A DNA stretch of 40,229 bases from Mycobacterium sp. (GCA_020438865.1 JAGQTU010000034.1:1-40229); one strand, 5' to 3'; positions 17,774 through 25,898 are shown, numbered from the stretch's first letter. Numbers and translations: made by a program. The notes: generated by a model from the letters alone, not told the origin.

Positions 17774-19126
17774 TCAGTCGAACAGCACGGCGGGGTTCAG
17801 GTAGCCGGTGGGGTCGAAGGCGGCCTTGATCGCGCGCATCGCCGCGATGTCGGCCGGTTCGCGGGACATGCCGAGATAGGCGCGTTTGCGGCTGCCGATA
17901 CCGTGCTCCGAGCTGACGTTACCCCCTTGGTTCGCAATCAGTTTCATCATCGCGGCGTACAGGTGGCGTTCCTGTTCGGCGCCGCAGCGCAGCACGTTGA
18001 GGTGCAGGTTGCCCTCCCCGATGTGGCCGAACAGGATCGGGATCGCCTCGGGGGCATGCTCGCCGACCAGTCCGACGGCGTCCGAGGCGAACGTCGGGAT
18101 GGCCGAAAGCGGCAGTGACACATCGAACTTCAGTGGCGGCCCGAACAGGCCGACCACCTCGGCGGTGGATTCGCGCACCTGCCACAGCCGTTGCTGGGCG
18201 GCGGCGTCGATGCCCACCGCGGGCTCCCCGGCCAGGTCGGCGCCCTCCAGCGCATCGGCCAGTTGCTCGGTGAGGTCGGTGTCGCCGGCCAGTTCGATCA
18301 GCAGCAGCCAGGCGCCGGCGACCGGCATCGGAACACCCAGCTGCTCGGCGGCCAGGGCGGCGGCCCGCCCGTCGATCATCTCCAGCGCCGCAATGGCATC
18401 GGTGTCGCGCAGCACCCGGCCCGCGGCAACCAGCGCCGCCAGCGTGCTGAACCCGCACACGGCCGTCACCCGGTGGGCCGGAACCGGATGCAGCCGCAGG
18501 TCCAGACCGGTGATCACCCCCAGCGTGCCCTCGGCGCCGATGAACAGGGAGGCGAGGTCGTAACCGGTGTTGTCGGCGCGCACCTGGCTGTGCCGGTGCA
18601 CCACCGACCCGTCGGGCAGGGCCACGTCGACGCCGAGGACCTGTTCGCCCATGTTGCCGTAGCGCACGGTGCGCAGCCCGCCGGCGTTCGTGGACGCCAT
18701 GCCGCCGAGGGTCGCCGAGTCCCGGGCGGCCAGGTCCACCCCGAACAGCAGACCCGCCGCGGCGGCCGCGCGCTGCAGCTCGGCCAGCGGCACGCCGGAG
18801 CCCACCCGCACCCGCCGTTCGACCGGGTCGATCGCGCCGATCCCGGTCAGCCGTTCGGTGGACAGCAACACGTCGTCGTGCTCGGGCACGGTGCCGGCTA
18901 CCAGCGAGGTGCGGCCGCCCTGCACGGTCACGAACGCCCCGGCGCCCCGGCACTCGCGCAGCACCGCGGCGACCTCATCGGCCGAACCGGGCCGCACCAG
19001 CGCGCTGGCCCGGCCCCGGTAGCGACCGGTGTAGTCGACGCTGCGGCCCTCGAGCACATCGGGGTCGGTGACCACATGCGCGTTGCCGACGATGGCCCGC
19101 AGCCGTTCGGTCAGCGTTGCGCTCAT
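17774..19126 (-). CDS. FAD-linked 2-hydroxyacid oxidase/dehydrogenase, GlcD/D-lactate dehydrogenase type
   Basis: A 450-residue flavoenzyme. The FAD-binding (PCMH) domain spans about residues 38-215, with VTVQGGRTSLVAG and SATLGGMASTNAGGLRTVRY. The C-terminal FAD-oxidase domain has GHIGEGNLHLN (368-377; His368, His375) and SSEHGIG (405-411). The family oxidises D-2-hydroxyacids such as D-lactate, glycolate or D-2-hydroxyglutarate. The start is the ATG at 19126, 12 nt after the helicase stop, so they may share a transcript. It adjoins the catabolic block and could oxidise a hydroxyacid from it, but the shared element is not found at this gene. Confidence 0.9.
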   Translation of the reverse strand: MSATLTERLRAIVGNAHVVTDPDVLEGRSVDYTGRYRGRASALVRPGSADEVAAVLRECRGAGAFVTVQGGRTSLVAGTVPEHDDVLLSTERLTGIGAIDPVERRVRVGSGVPLAELQRAAAAAGLLFGVDLAARDSATLGGMASTNAGGLRTVRYGNMGEQVLGVDVALPDGSVVHRHSQVRADNTGYDLASLFIGAEGTLGVITGLDLRLHPVPAHRVTAVCGFSTLAALVAAGRVLRDTDAIAALEMIDGRAAALAAEQLGVPMPVAGAWLLLIELAGDTDLTEQLADALEGADLAGEPAVGIDAAAQQRLWQVRESTAEVVGLFGPPLKFDVSLPLSAIPTFASDAVGLVGEHAPEAIPILFGHIGEGNLHLNVLRCGAEQERHLYAAMMKLIANQGGNVSSEHGIGSRKRAYLGMSREPADIAAMRAIKAAFDPTGYLNPAVLFD

Positions 19127-19138
19127 GGCGTGGGTCTA

Positions 19139-22100
19139 TCACACGTCGCGGTCGTCGGCGCCCGAGAGGGCCAGGAACGCCCCCAACTCCACCAACCCGG
19201 CCGGCGTGGCAGGCAGGTACTCGGTCAGCGCCGCCGAGCGCACGATCACCGCGGCGTACTTGGCCCGGCTCACCGCGACGTTGAGCCGATTGCGGTTGAG
19301 CAGGAACGAGATTCCGCGCGGCACGTCGTCGATCGAGGACGCCACCATCGAGACGAACACCACCGGCGCCTGCCGGCCCTGGAACTTGTCGACCGTCCCG
19401 GTCTGCACCCCGTGCAGCCCGGCCCCGTCGAGCAGGTGGCGCAGCAGCACGACTTGGGCGTTGTACGGGGTGACGACCAGGACGTCGGAGGCGTTCAACG
19501 GCCGGGTGCCGTGCTCGTCGGTCCACGCCGCGCCGAGCAGTCCGGTGATCGCGGCCACGATCGCGACCGCTTCCTCGGGGCTCTCGGTCGAGTTTCCGTC
19601 GTGGTCGACGGCCAGCACGTGCACGCCGGGCTCGAAACCGTCGAGCCGCCGTGCCGCCGTCGTCTCGGACACCGACTGCAGCCGTCCGTCGTAGGACAGC
19701 CGCGACACCGCCGCGCACACCGTCGGGTGCATCCGATAGGAGCGGTCCAGGAAATAGCCGAGCTCGTCGGGCAGGGTGTGCCGACCGTCGACCAGCCAGC
19801 CCAGCGCCGAGGCGTCGACAGGTTCGGGATGGTGGCCCTGGCTGACCTGGGGCAGCTGCTGCGGGTCGCCGAGCAACAGCAGATTGGCGGCCGCGGGAGC
19901 GACGGCGATGGTGTTGGCCAGGCAGAACTGCCCGGCCTCCTCGATCACCAGCAGGTCAAGGCTGCCGGGCGGAACCCGGTTCGCGTTCGCGAAATCCCAT
20001 GCGGTGCCGCCGACCACGCAGCCGTCATGCTCGTCGAGGAAGTCGGGGTAGGCCCCCTCGTCGATGTCGGTCCACGGGCCGGTGCCGTTGGGTTTCTTGG
20101 CCACCAGGGCCGGGTCGACGCCGGCCCCGATGACGTCGCGAAACAGGTTCTCCACCACGGCGTGTGACTGGGCGACGACGCCGATGCGCCAGCGGTGCTC
20201 GTTGACCAGCGCGGCGATCACCCGGGCGGCGGTGTGCGTCTTGCCGGTGCCGGGCGGGCCGTGCACCGCCAGGTAGGACGAATCCAGGGCCAGGACCGCG
20301 GCGGTGAGGTCCTCGACGCAGTCGTCGGTGCGGGGCAGCGGTGCGGGGCCGCGGGGCGGGCAGCGCAGCAGGATGTCGACGACCGCGGACGGTGGCAGCC
20401 CGGGCAACCCGGCCGCGATCTCGGCTGCGAAGACGTCGATCGACTGTCGCAGCGCCTTCGTCGGGAACGGGGCGCCCGGGGTCAGCGCGAAGGGTAGCTG
20501 CTGAAACATGCCGCCGTGCTTGGGTTCTCGGTGCATGACCAACACCTCGGTGGGGGAGGTGTCGTCGTCCCAGCCGATGACGCTGACCGCGCCGTAGGCC
20601 CGCCGTTCCGGGTCGTCGGACAACCCGGCCGGTGTCGGTGGGTCGTACAACGCGAACATGTCCCCGCTCAGCTCGCCGGCGGCCAGCGCACCGGTCAGCC
20701 GCACCCGGCGCTGTGGCTTCCTGGCGCCCTGCGGCACATGCCAGTCGGCGTCGACTGCGGCCTCGTCGGCCAGGAAAACCCCTGGCGCGTCTCCCCATTC
20801 GTCGACCGGGCTGTTGAGCCGGTCGAAGTGGCCCCACCAGAACGGCTTGTCCTCCCGGCGGTGATAGCCACGCGCGGCCGCGATCATCGCCACCGCGCGC
20901 TGTTCGGGGGTGCGGTCGTCGACGTCATCCCCCGCGAAGCGGGCCAGGTTCCGGGCCACGTCGTCATCCACCTCGACCTGGCCGGTGTCGCGGCCCGGCT
21001 GCGGGCCCAACGGCGGCACCCCGGACTCGATGGCGCGGCCCAACAGCCAGTCCCGCAGCCTGCGGGTGGACCGGCAGTCGTAGCGGTTGTAGTCCTCGAT
21101 CTCCTTGAGCACGTTGGCCGCCTCGTCATCGCGGCCCTCGGCGCGCAACTGGGTGTACCGGGCATACATGGTGATCGAGTCGGTGGCGGTGGTGACGTCA
21201 CCGGCGCGCAGTTCCGAACCCATGTACAGCGGTTCGAGCGACTTGAGGCTGTAGTTCTCGGTGCCGACCCGAATGCTCTTGCGCACCAAGGGGAAGAGGT
21301 CCACCAGCACGCCGTCGCGTAGCAGGTCGTCGACCTCGTCCTCGCCCACCCCGTAGCGGCCCGCCAGCCGCAGCAGCGCGGTCTTCTCGTAGGCGGCGTA
21401 GTGGTAGATGTGCATCTTCGGGTGGCGCTTGCGCCGCTTGCGCACCATCGCCAGGAAGTCCACCAGCGCCTTGCGTTCGGCCGCGCGGTCGTGCGCCCAC
21501 AGCGGCGTGAAGTCGTCCTTGGCACCGAGAACACCGAACATGTACTCCAGGCCCCACTCCCGGCCGTCGGCCGTCCAGAGCGGGTCACCCTCGAAGTCGA
21601 AGAACAGGTCGCCCTTGTCCGGGTCGGGCAGCAGCATCAACGGCTGGGCGTCGACCACCTCGTAGGGCGGCTTGCCGTCCGCCCGCGGCGCGATCTGCAG
21701 CGCTGCCTGCCGGGTGAGCGCGGTGGCGGTGCGGGCAGGCAGGCCGGGCACCGGGCCGTCGTGGCGGGCCAACTCGGTGAGCGTCGAGATGCCGGCATCG
21801 ATGAGCCGGGCCCGCTGGGTCACCCGCATGTTGGCGACCAACAGCAGGTCATCATGGGCGCGGACCTGAATCTGGCATTCCGGGCAGCGCATACAGGCCC
21901 GCACGGTGTCGTCGCCCCAGCTGACCGCGGCCCCCCCGGCGTAATGCCGGTCGAGCAGATCCTGCAGGTCGGCGCGCCGGGACCGGTACACCGGCAGCAG
22001 CTCGTCGGCGCGGTAGGCCATCGTGGTGCCGTTGCCCAGCACCAGCTCGACCTCGTCGTGCACGTCGACGCCGGCCGCGGCCAGGGTCTCGGCGTAGGCC

Positions 22101-22534
22101 GCCAGCTGCAGCAGGGCCTCGACCTTGACCGAGCGGGCCAGCTTGGTGTCGCGCAACCGGTAGCGGTCCCCGTCGAGCAGCAGGAAATCGGCGAAACCGA
22201 CGAATCGGCCGTCGAACATCGCGGCCTGGTACACCACCGGCCTCCGTTGCTCGACCGCCCGCAGGGTGGCCTCGGCGGCGGCGGTCAGCCCCGCCACCGT
22301 GTACGCCGGCCTGCCGATGATCGCGACGTCGGTTCGCGAACGCAGCTCGTCGAGGTGGCGCTGCTCGTGGCCGCCGCCGAGTTCGGCGGTCCGGGCGAGC
22401 AGTTCGTCGGAGGCGGCCACTGCCGGGCCCCGGCCGAGGCGGGCGTCGAAGGAGCGCAGCAGGGCATACTCGCAGCGCGCTGCGGCCGCCAGGTCGGAGG
22501 CGCTGTAGATGACCCGATCGTCGACGACGAACAC
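19139..22534 (-). CDS. RecB-like nuclease / DnaQ-like exonuclease / SF1 helicase fusion (Rv1251c-like)
   Basis: An 1131-residue protein. Residues 1-225 are a RecB-type PD-(D/E)XK nuclease: Asp116, Asp129-Thr-Lys131 and the QxxxY motif (Gln143, Tyr147). Cys21 plus Cys214, Cys217 and Cys220 could bind an Fe-S cluster as in Dna2 or AddB. Residues 305-500 look like an RNase H/DnaQ exonuclease: FFDFEGDP (Asp313, Glu315), HIYHYAAYEK and YNRYD (Asp486). Residues 735-1105 are an SF1B helicase: GPPGTGKT (759-766), motif II IEEAGQ (864-869), GDPQQLPQ, TVDKFQG (1047-1053) and LNVAVSRAK (1084-1092). The likely role is DNA or RNA repair or processing. The GTG at 22534 follows TACAGT by 7 nt. It lies 36 bp after the GGDEF-EAL gene on the same strand. 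Confidence 0.9.
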   Translation of the reverse strand: MFVVDDRVIYSASDLAAAARCEYALLRSFDARLGRGPAVAASDELLARTAELGGGHEQRHLDELRSRTDVAIIGRPAYTVAGLTAAAEATLRAVEQRRPVVYQAAMFDGRFVGFADFLLLDGDRYRLRDTKLARSVKVEALLQLAAYAETLAAAGVDVHDEVELVLGNGTTMAYRADELLPVYRSRRADLQDLLDRHYAGGAAVSWGDDTVRACMRCPECQIQVRAHDDLLLVANMRVTQRARLIDAGISTLTELARHDGPVPGLPARTATALTRQAALQIAPRADGKPPYEVVDAQPLMLLPDPDKGDLFFDFEGDPLWTADGREWGLEYMFGVLGAKDDFTPLWAHDRAAERKALVDFLAMVRKRRKRHPKMHIYHYAAYEKTALLRLAGRYGVGEDEVDDLLRDGVLVDLFPLVRKSIRVGTENYSLKSLEPLYMGSELRAGDVTTATDSITMYARYTQLRAEGRDDEAANVLKEIEDYNRYDCRSTRRLRDWLLGRAIESGVPPLGPQPGRDTGQVEVDDDVARNLARFAGDDVDDRTPEQRAVAMIAAARGYHRREDKPFWWGHFDRLNSPVDEWGDAPGVFLADEAAVDADWHVPQGARKPQRRVRLTGALAAGELSGDMFALYDPPTPAGLSDDPERRAYGAVSVIGWDDDTSPTEVLVMHREPKHGGMFQQLPFALTPGAPFPTKALRQSIDVFAAEIAAGLPGLPPSAVVDILLRCPPRGPAPLPRTDDCVEDLTAAVLALDSSYLAVHGPPGTGKTHTAARVIAALVNEHRWRIGVVAQSHAVVENLFRDVIGAGVDPALVAKKPNGTGPWTDIDEGAYPDFLDEHDGCVVGGTAWDFANANRVPPGSLDLLVIEEAGQFCLANTIAVAPAAANLLLLGDPQQLPQVSQGHHPEPVDASALGWLVDGRHTLPDELGYFLDRSYRMHPTVCAAVSRLSYDGRLQSVSETTAARRLDGFEPGVHVLAVDHDGNSTESPEEAVAIVAAITGLLGAAWTDEHGTRPLNASDVLVVTPYNAQVVLLRHLLDGAGLHGVQTGTVDKFQGRQAPVVFVSMVASSIDDVPRGISFLLNRNRLNVAVSRAKYAAVIVRSAALTEYLPATPAGLVELGAFLALSGADDRDV

Positions 22535-22541
22535 ACCGGCA

Positions 22542-22547
22542 ACTGTA
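22542..22547 (-). promoter_or_regulatory. Candidate -10 box of the nuclease-helicase gene
   Basis: On the minus strand TACAGT (TANNNT form) ends 7 nt before the GTG at 22534, which fits a leaderless transcript. It gives the gene its own promoter within the 36-bp gap after the GGDEF-EAL gene. Confidence 0.45.
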
Positions 22548-22570
22548 GGCGCGGGGTCCGATAGGTCAGA

Positions 22571-24586
22571 TCAGGAATCGACGGTCGGCAGCGGTGCCGC
22601 GAGGGGCCGCGCGATGAGGGCCTCGAAGTGTTCGGCGGGCAGCGGCGGGGAGAAGAAATTGCCCTGGTAATAGTTGCAGCCCAATTCGAGGAGCCGGGCG
22701 ATCTCATCCTCCGATTCGGTGCCCTCCGCGATGACCTCCATGCCGAGGCTGCGCGCGAGCACCACGATGGTCCGCACGATCTGCAGGCTCTCCATGTGGG
22801 TTTCCATCCGCGAGATAAATGACCGGTCGATCTTGAGCACCTGCAGCGGGAAGCGGTGCAGATAGCTCAGGCAGGAGAAGCCGGTGCCGAAGTCGTCGAC
22901 GCTGACACCCACGCCGAGTTCGACCAGGCGGGTCAGCGTATCGGCGGCGTACTCCGCATCGTCCATCGTCATCGTCTCGGTGATCTCCAGGCGCAACAGT
23001 TCTGGTGGCAGATCGGTTTCGGCCAGCACCGCACGGACCTGCTCCACCAGGTCCGGCTGGGCGAACTGGCGCGCCGAGATGTTCACGCTGACGGGCAGTG
23101 CGTGGCCGTCCCGGCCGGTGTTCCAGCGGTGCGCCGCCAGGCAGGCCTCACGGAGCACCCACAAGCCCAGCGGGACGATCAGCCCGGTCTCCTCGGCCGC
23201 CGGGATGAACTCGTCCGGATAGCGAAGCGTGTCCGGCGACGTTCGCCAGCGCACCAGGGCTTCCGCGCCGACGATGTCGCTGTCGGCCACCGAGACGATC
23301 GGCTGGTAGTGCAGTTCGAACTTCTGGTCGCGTACCGCCGCCTGCAGATCGCTCAGCAGATCGAGTCGGCGGGTCGCCGAGGCCTGCATGGTGGCGTCGT
23401 ACAACTCACAGCGGGCTTTGCCCCTGGCCTTCGCCTGGTACATCGCCATGTCAGCGTGGCGTACCAGCTCGTCACCGGAGTCCAGTGCGGAGGAACTCAT
23501 CGCGATCCCGATGCTGGCGCTGGTCACCACCTCGTGTCCCTCTATTTGAAACGGGTTGCGTAGCAGGGCCTGTATCGAGTCGGCGGCAGCAACCGCATCC
23601 CGTGCGCTGTGGATGCCGCGCACCAGTATGGTGAACTCGTCACCGCCCATTCGGGCTAGTAGTGCGTTGCCGTCACCCGTAACTTCGCCGCGCTGGATCG
23701 ACTCGTGCAGCCGCGCACCAACCTGGGTGACCAGAACGTCTCCGGCGGCGTGTCCCAGGCTGTCGTTGACGATCTTGAACCGGTCGAGATCGACGAACAG
23801 CACGCAAAAGCCCCTGTCGTTGTCGTTGTCCAGTGCGTACTCGCGGCAGGCTTGGTCCACCTCGCGCAGGAAGTGGGAGCGGTTCGGCAGGCCCGTCAAC
23901 GGGTCGTGCAGCGAGTCGTGCAGCCGGCTCGTGGCGCGGTCGCGCTCGATCAACCGACCGAGCTGGGTACCCGCCTGCCCGAGCATCGTCAGCAGCACAG
24001 GGTCTTTCGGCATCGGGTTCGGGCTGAAGAACTCCAGCGCGGCAACCACTTCGGATCCGATCAGCAACGGGGTGCTGAAGGCGGACCGCAGACCCGATTG
24101 CAGCGCGACCTGTGCGCGAAGGAAGTAGGAGGCACTGAGAATCTCCTCCTCCCAGAACGGCTCTCCTGATGCCCATACCTTTCCGGGCAGTCCCTCATCC
24201 GAGGCGAACACCATCCTCGCTGTGGCGTCCATGAACTGCGAAAGGTCCAGGGCCGGATCGCAGTACCAGATGTTCGACGGCCACATCCGTCGTGCCTCGC
24301 CCTCACCGGCGACGATGAATGCGTGTGCCGCCGACCAGCCGGTAAAGCCGCACATGTACTCCAGAGCCGATGCCACCACCTCCTGCACGGATCCGCCCTG
24401 GTTCGCCATGATTGTGATCTGGGAAAGGAACTCCAGTTCCTGCTGCTTTTGGTACAAGTCGCGGAGACCCTGTTCGGCGATCTCCTCGGCCTTACGGCGG
24501 ATCTGCCGCTCTCGCTCGAGTCGACGGTTCAGCACCCTGTTCTCGTCGGCCAGCGCGGCGGCCTGGTCCCAGTGCTCGTCGGTCAT
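22571..24586 (-). CDS. GAF-GGDEF-EAL cyclic-di-GMP enzyme, partner of the H-NOX protein
   Basis: A 671-residue cytosolic protein that may make and/or break c-di-GMP. Residues about 10-55 form a charged coiled coil, 60-215 a GAF-like domain (FTGWSAAHAFIV, GLPGKVWASGEPFW), 222-395 GGDEF and 405-665 EAL. GGDEF is intact at 314-318, but the RxxD inhibitory site normally just upstream is missing. EAL (442-444) and other catalytic residues are intact: Asn502, EITE, DDFGTG, KIDRSF, EGTES and QG, so both activities are possible. I chose the ATG at 24586, 8 nt after the H-NOX stop and preceded by GTGAGG; the frame continues to 24646 inside the H-NOX gene. Counted lines have lower GC than the neighbouring genes. 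Confidence 0.94.
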   Translation of the reverse strand: MTDEHWDQAAALADENRVLNRRLERERQIRRKAEEIAEQGLRDLYQKQQELEFLSQITIMANQGGSVQEVVASALEYMCGFTGWSAAHAFIVAGEGEARRMWPSNIWYCDPALDLSQFMDATARMVFASDEGLPGKVWASGEPFWEEEILSASYFLRAQVALQSGLRSAFSTPLLIGSEVVAALEFFSPNPMPKDPVLLTMLGQAGTQLGRLIERDRATSRLHDSLHDPLTGLPNRSHFLREVDQACREYALDNDNDRGFCVLFVDLDRFKIVNDSLGHAAGDVLVTQVGARLHESIQRGEVTGDGNALLARMGGDEFTILVRGIHSARDAVAAADSIQALLRNPFQIEGHEVVTSASIGIAMSSSALDSGDELVRHADMAMYQAKARGKARCELYDATMQASATRRLDLLSDLQAAVRDQKFELHYQPIVSVADSDIVGAEALVRWRTSPDTLRYPDEFIPAAEETGLIVPLGLWVLREACLAAHRWNTGRDGHALPVSVNISARQFAQPDLVEQVRAVLAETDLPPELLRLEITETMTMDDAEYAADTLTRLVELGVGVSVDDFGTGFSCLSYLHRFPLQVLKIDRSFISRMETHMESLQIVRTIVVLARSLGMEVIAEGTESEDEIARLLELGCNYYQGNFFSPPLPAEHFEALIARPLAAPLPTVDS

Positions 24587-24594
24587 CCTCACGC

Positions 24595-25131
24595 CTATGC
24601 CGCGCACACCTCGACCAGGCAACGCGGATCCCCGTGGTGCATGCATTCCAGATGCCGCACGGTGAGCGCTTCGCCGTAGTGGTCGCCGACGCCGAGAATG
24701 AAGCCGTGCGCGAGGCCACAGAGCTGTCGTGGTGAGCGATAGCCGATCAGCAGCGAACCGTCCGGCGGCGACGTGAATTCGAAGTGGGGGCAGTAGGCCC
24801 CGGCGTAGAGCTTGCGTACCTCGGGGTGAATGACGCTGTTGAGGCTGCGGAGGAATGGCACCGAGCCCTGGTGGGCGGTGAAGAAGTCGGGCCAGCGTTC
24901 CACCATCTTGGGAATCGCCCGGTGGCCGAACCAGCGCAGGACCTCGTCATCCGAAAGCGACAGAGCCGTTCCCGCCGCCCGCACCAGCGCCATCATCTCG
25001 TCGTCGTCGTAACTGCCCAGGGAGGTGTAGACGCCGTCGACGCGGGCGTCATCGAGCAGGTCCTCCCAGGCGGCGCTCCCGTGGGTGTTGACCACCACTT
25101 CCTCGAGCAGATTGAAGATGACGCCCTTCAC
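24595..25131 (-). CDS. H-NOX (HNOB) haem-based nitric oxide sensor
   Basis: A 178-residue stand-alone H-NOX domain, the bacterial relative of the soluble guanylate cyclase haem domain. Starting at the GTG at 25131 (AGGAGG 5 nt upstream), the numbering matches classical H-NOX exactly: proximal His102, Pro115 and haem-propionate motif Tyr131-x-Ser133-x-Arg135. Position 140 is Leu, and 9 and 74 are Leu and Pro. The distal Tyr that stabilises O2 in clostridial-type H-NOX is therefore missing, which predicts NO over O2. Cys138, His160, Cys163 and Cys171 fit, shifted by one, the zinc site I recall from Shewanella/Vibrio H-NOX. The next gene is a GGDEF-EAL enzyme, the usual partner in other phyla. 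The open frame up to 25212 is not family-like. Confidence 0.93.
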   Translation of the reverse strand: MKGVIFNLLEEVVVNTHGSAAWEDLLDDARVDGVYTSLGSYDDDEMMALVRAAGTALSLSDDEVLRWFGHRAIPKMVERWPDFFTAHQGSVPFLRSLNSVIHPEVRKLYAGAYCPHFEFTSPPDGSLLIGYRSPRQLCGLAHGFILGVGDHYGEALTVRHLECMHHGDPRCLVEVCAA

Positions 25132-25273
25132 GGTCCCTCCTAACGGGGGCGATGTTCGCGCGGGTCGCTGCATCGTCGCATTCCAGGGCGGAGCACAACG
25201 TGATTTGAGCAATTTCTCAAGTCGTCGAACCGCACCGCAATCTGCGGCTGAGCGACCTCGCGTCCCACCGGGA
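25132..25273 (-). promoter_or_regulatory. Promoter region of the H-NOX operon
   Basis: A 142-bp gap between the H-NOX start and the lprE stop. On the minus strand TTGAGA, within the palindrome at 25205-25220, can be a -35 box. A weak TGTGCT lies 17 bp downstream as a possible -10. The leader would be about 60 nt and ends with AGGAGG. No other gene is seen. Confidence 0.4.
25205..25220. promoter_or_regulatory. Imperfect 16-bp palindrome, candidate operator of the H-NOX operon
   Basis: TTGAGCAATTTCTCAA matches its own reverse complement at 14 of 16 positions and is centred on AATT in otherwise GC-rich DNA. It lies 74-89 bp upstream of the H-NOX start and overlaps the proposed -35 box. The regulator is unknown and no regulator gene is adjacent. 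Confidence 0.5.
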
Positions 25274-25849
25274 TCAGGCGTTGCCGATCAGTTCGACGCC
25301 GTTGCCGTTCCAGTGGAATCGGACCACGCTCTGCAGACCCAGGCCGCCGGCGTAGGCCAGTGCGACGGTGTCACCGGTGCTCTGGGCGGCGTCGATCCCG
25401 TTGAAGCCGTAGGTGTCCGGGACGCCAGTGGGAATGTACTTGCCCAGGTGGAACATCACCGCCCGGGTGTTCGGGTTCGCCGCGTTGGTGTTGGCCTTGA
25501 CGATGACCGCCGACAGCTGTGCGCATTCGTTGTAATTGCCGGCCACCGGTTCGGGATTCCAGCCCTGTCCGCTGCGCGGGTCACGCGGGAGTTCGGAGAC
25601 GGCCTGCGCGATCGCCGGTGCCGCCAGGTTGACCGCGCACGGGTCCGGGGGCGGGGGACTGGGCGGCGGGGGTGGCGCCGCGGACGGTGAACCGGTCACC
25701 GAGGACGCGGCCGCGCTGGTGGTACTGGCCTGCGGGGTCTTGGCCACCGTCGAGTCGCCCGAACTGCAGCCGGCGAGCAGCACACCCACTGCCACGCCCA
25801 CCGCCGGGCCCGCTAGCCGATGCCACACACCGGTGCACGGTACCGTCAT
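25274..25849 (-). CDS. lprE: Lipoprotein LprE
   Basis: A 191-residue exported lipoprotein directly upstream of and divergent from deaD, as Rv1252c is in M. tuberculosis. The signal peptide ends LLAGC with Cys28 as the lipidation site. A Ser/Thr/Ala then Pro-rich linker (PPPPPSPPPPDP) leads to a folded domain containing DPCAVNLAAPAIAQAV, NYNECAQLSAVIVKAN and a C-terminal VVRFHWNGNGVELIG. The two domain cysteines probably form a disulphide outside the membrane. The start is the ATG at 25849; a GTG at 25873 would lengthen the signal peptide by eight residues. The mature function is not known to me. Confidence 0.87.
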   Translation of the reverse strand: MTVPCTGVWHRLAGPAVGVAVGVLLAGCSSGDSTVAKTPQASTTSAAASSVTGSPSAAPPPPPSPPPPDPCAVNLAAPAIAQAVSELPRDPRSGQGWNPEPVAGNYNECAQLSAVIVKANTNAANPNTRAVMFHLGKYIPTGVPDTYGFNGIDAAQSTGDTVALAYAGGLGLQSVVRFHWNGNGVELIGNA

Positions 25850-25883
25850 CGGCGCACAAGCAGGTGAGGGCACGCGCTGGCAC

Positions 25884-25889
25884 TAGACT
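25884..25889 (+). promoter_or_regulatory. Candidate -10 box of deaD
   Basis: TAGACT (TANNNT form) ends 9 nt before the ATG at 25899, so the transcript would be leaderless or nearly so. No good -35 box was found in the lprE-deaD gap. Confidence 0.45.
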
Positions 25890-25898
25890 GCTGATCCG

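Noticed and set aside
25614-25690. Proline-codon repeat in lprE as a mobile or regulatory repeat
   Set aside because: It is an ordinary Pro-rich lipoprotein linker (PPPPPSPPPPDP).
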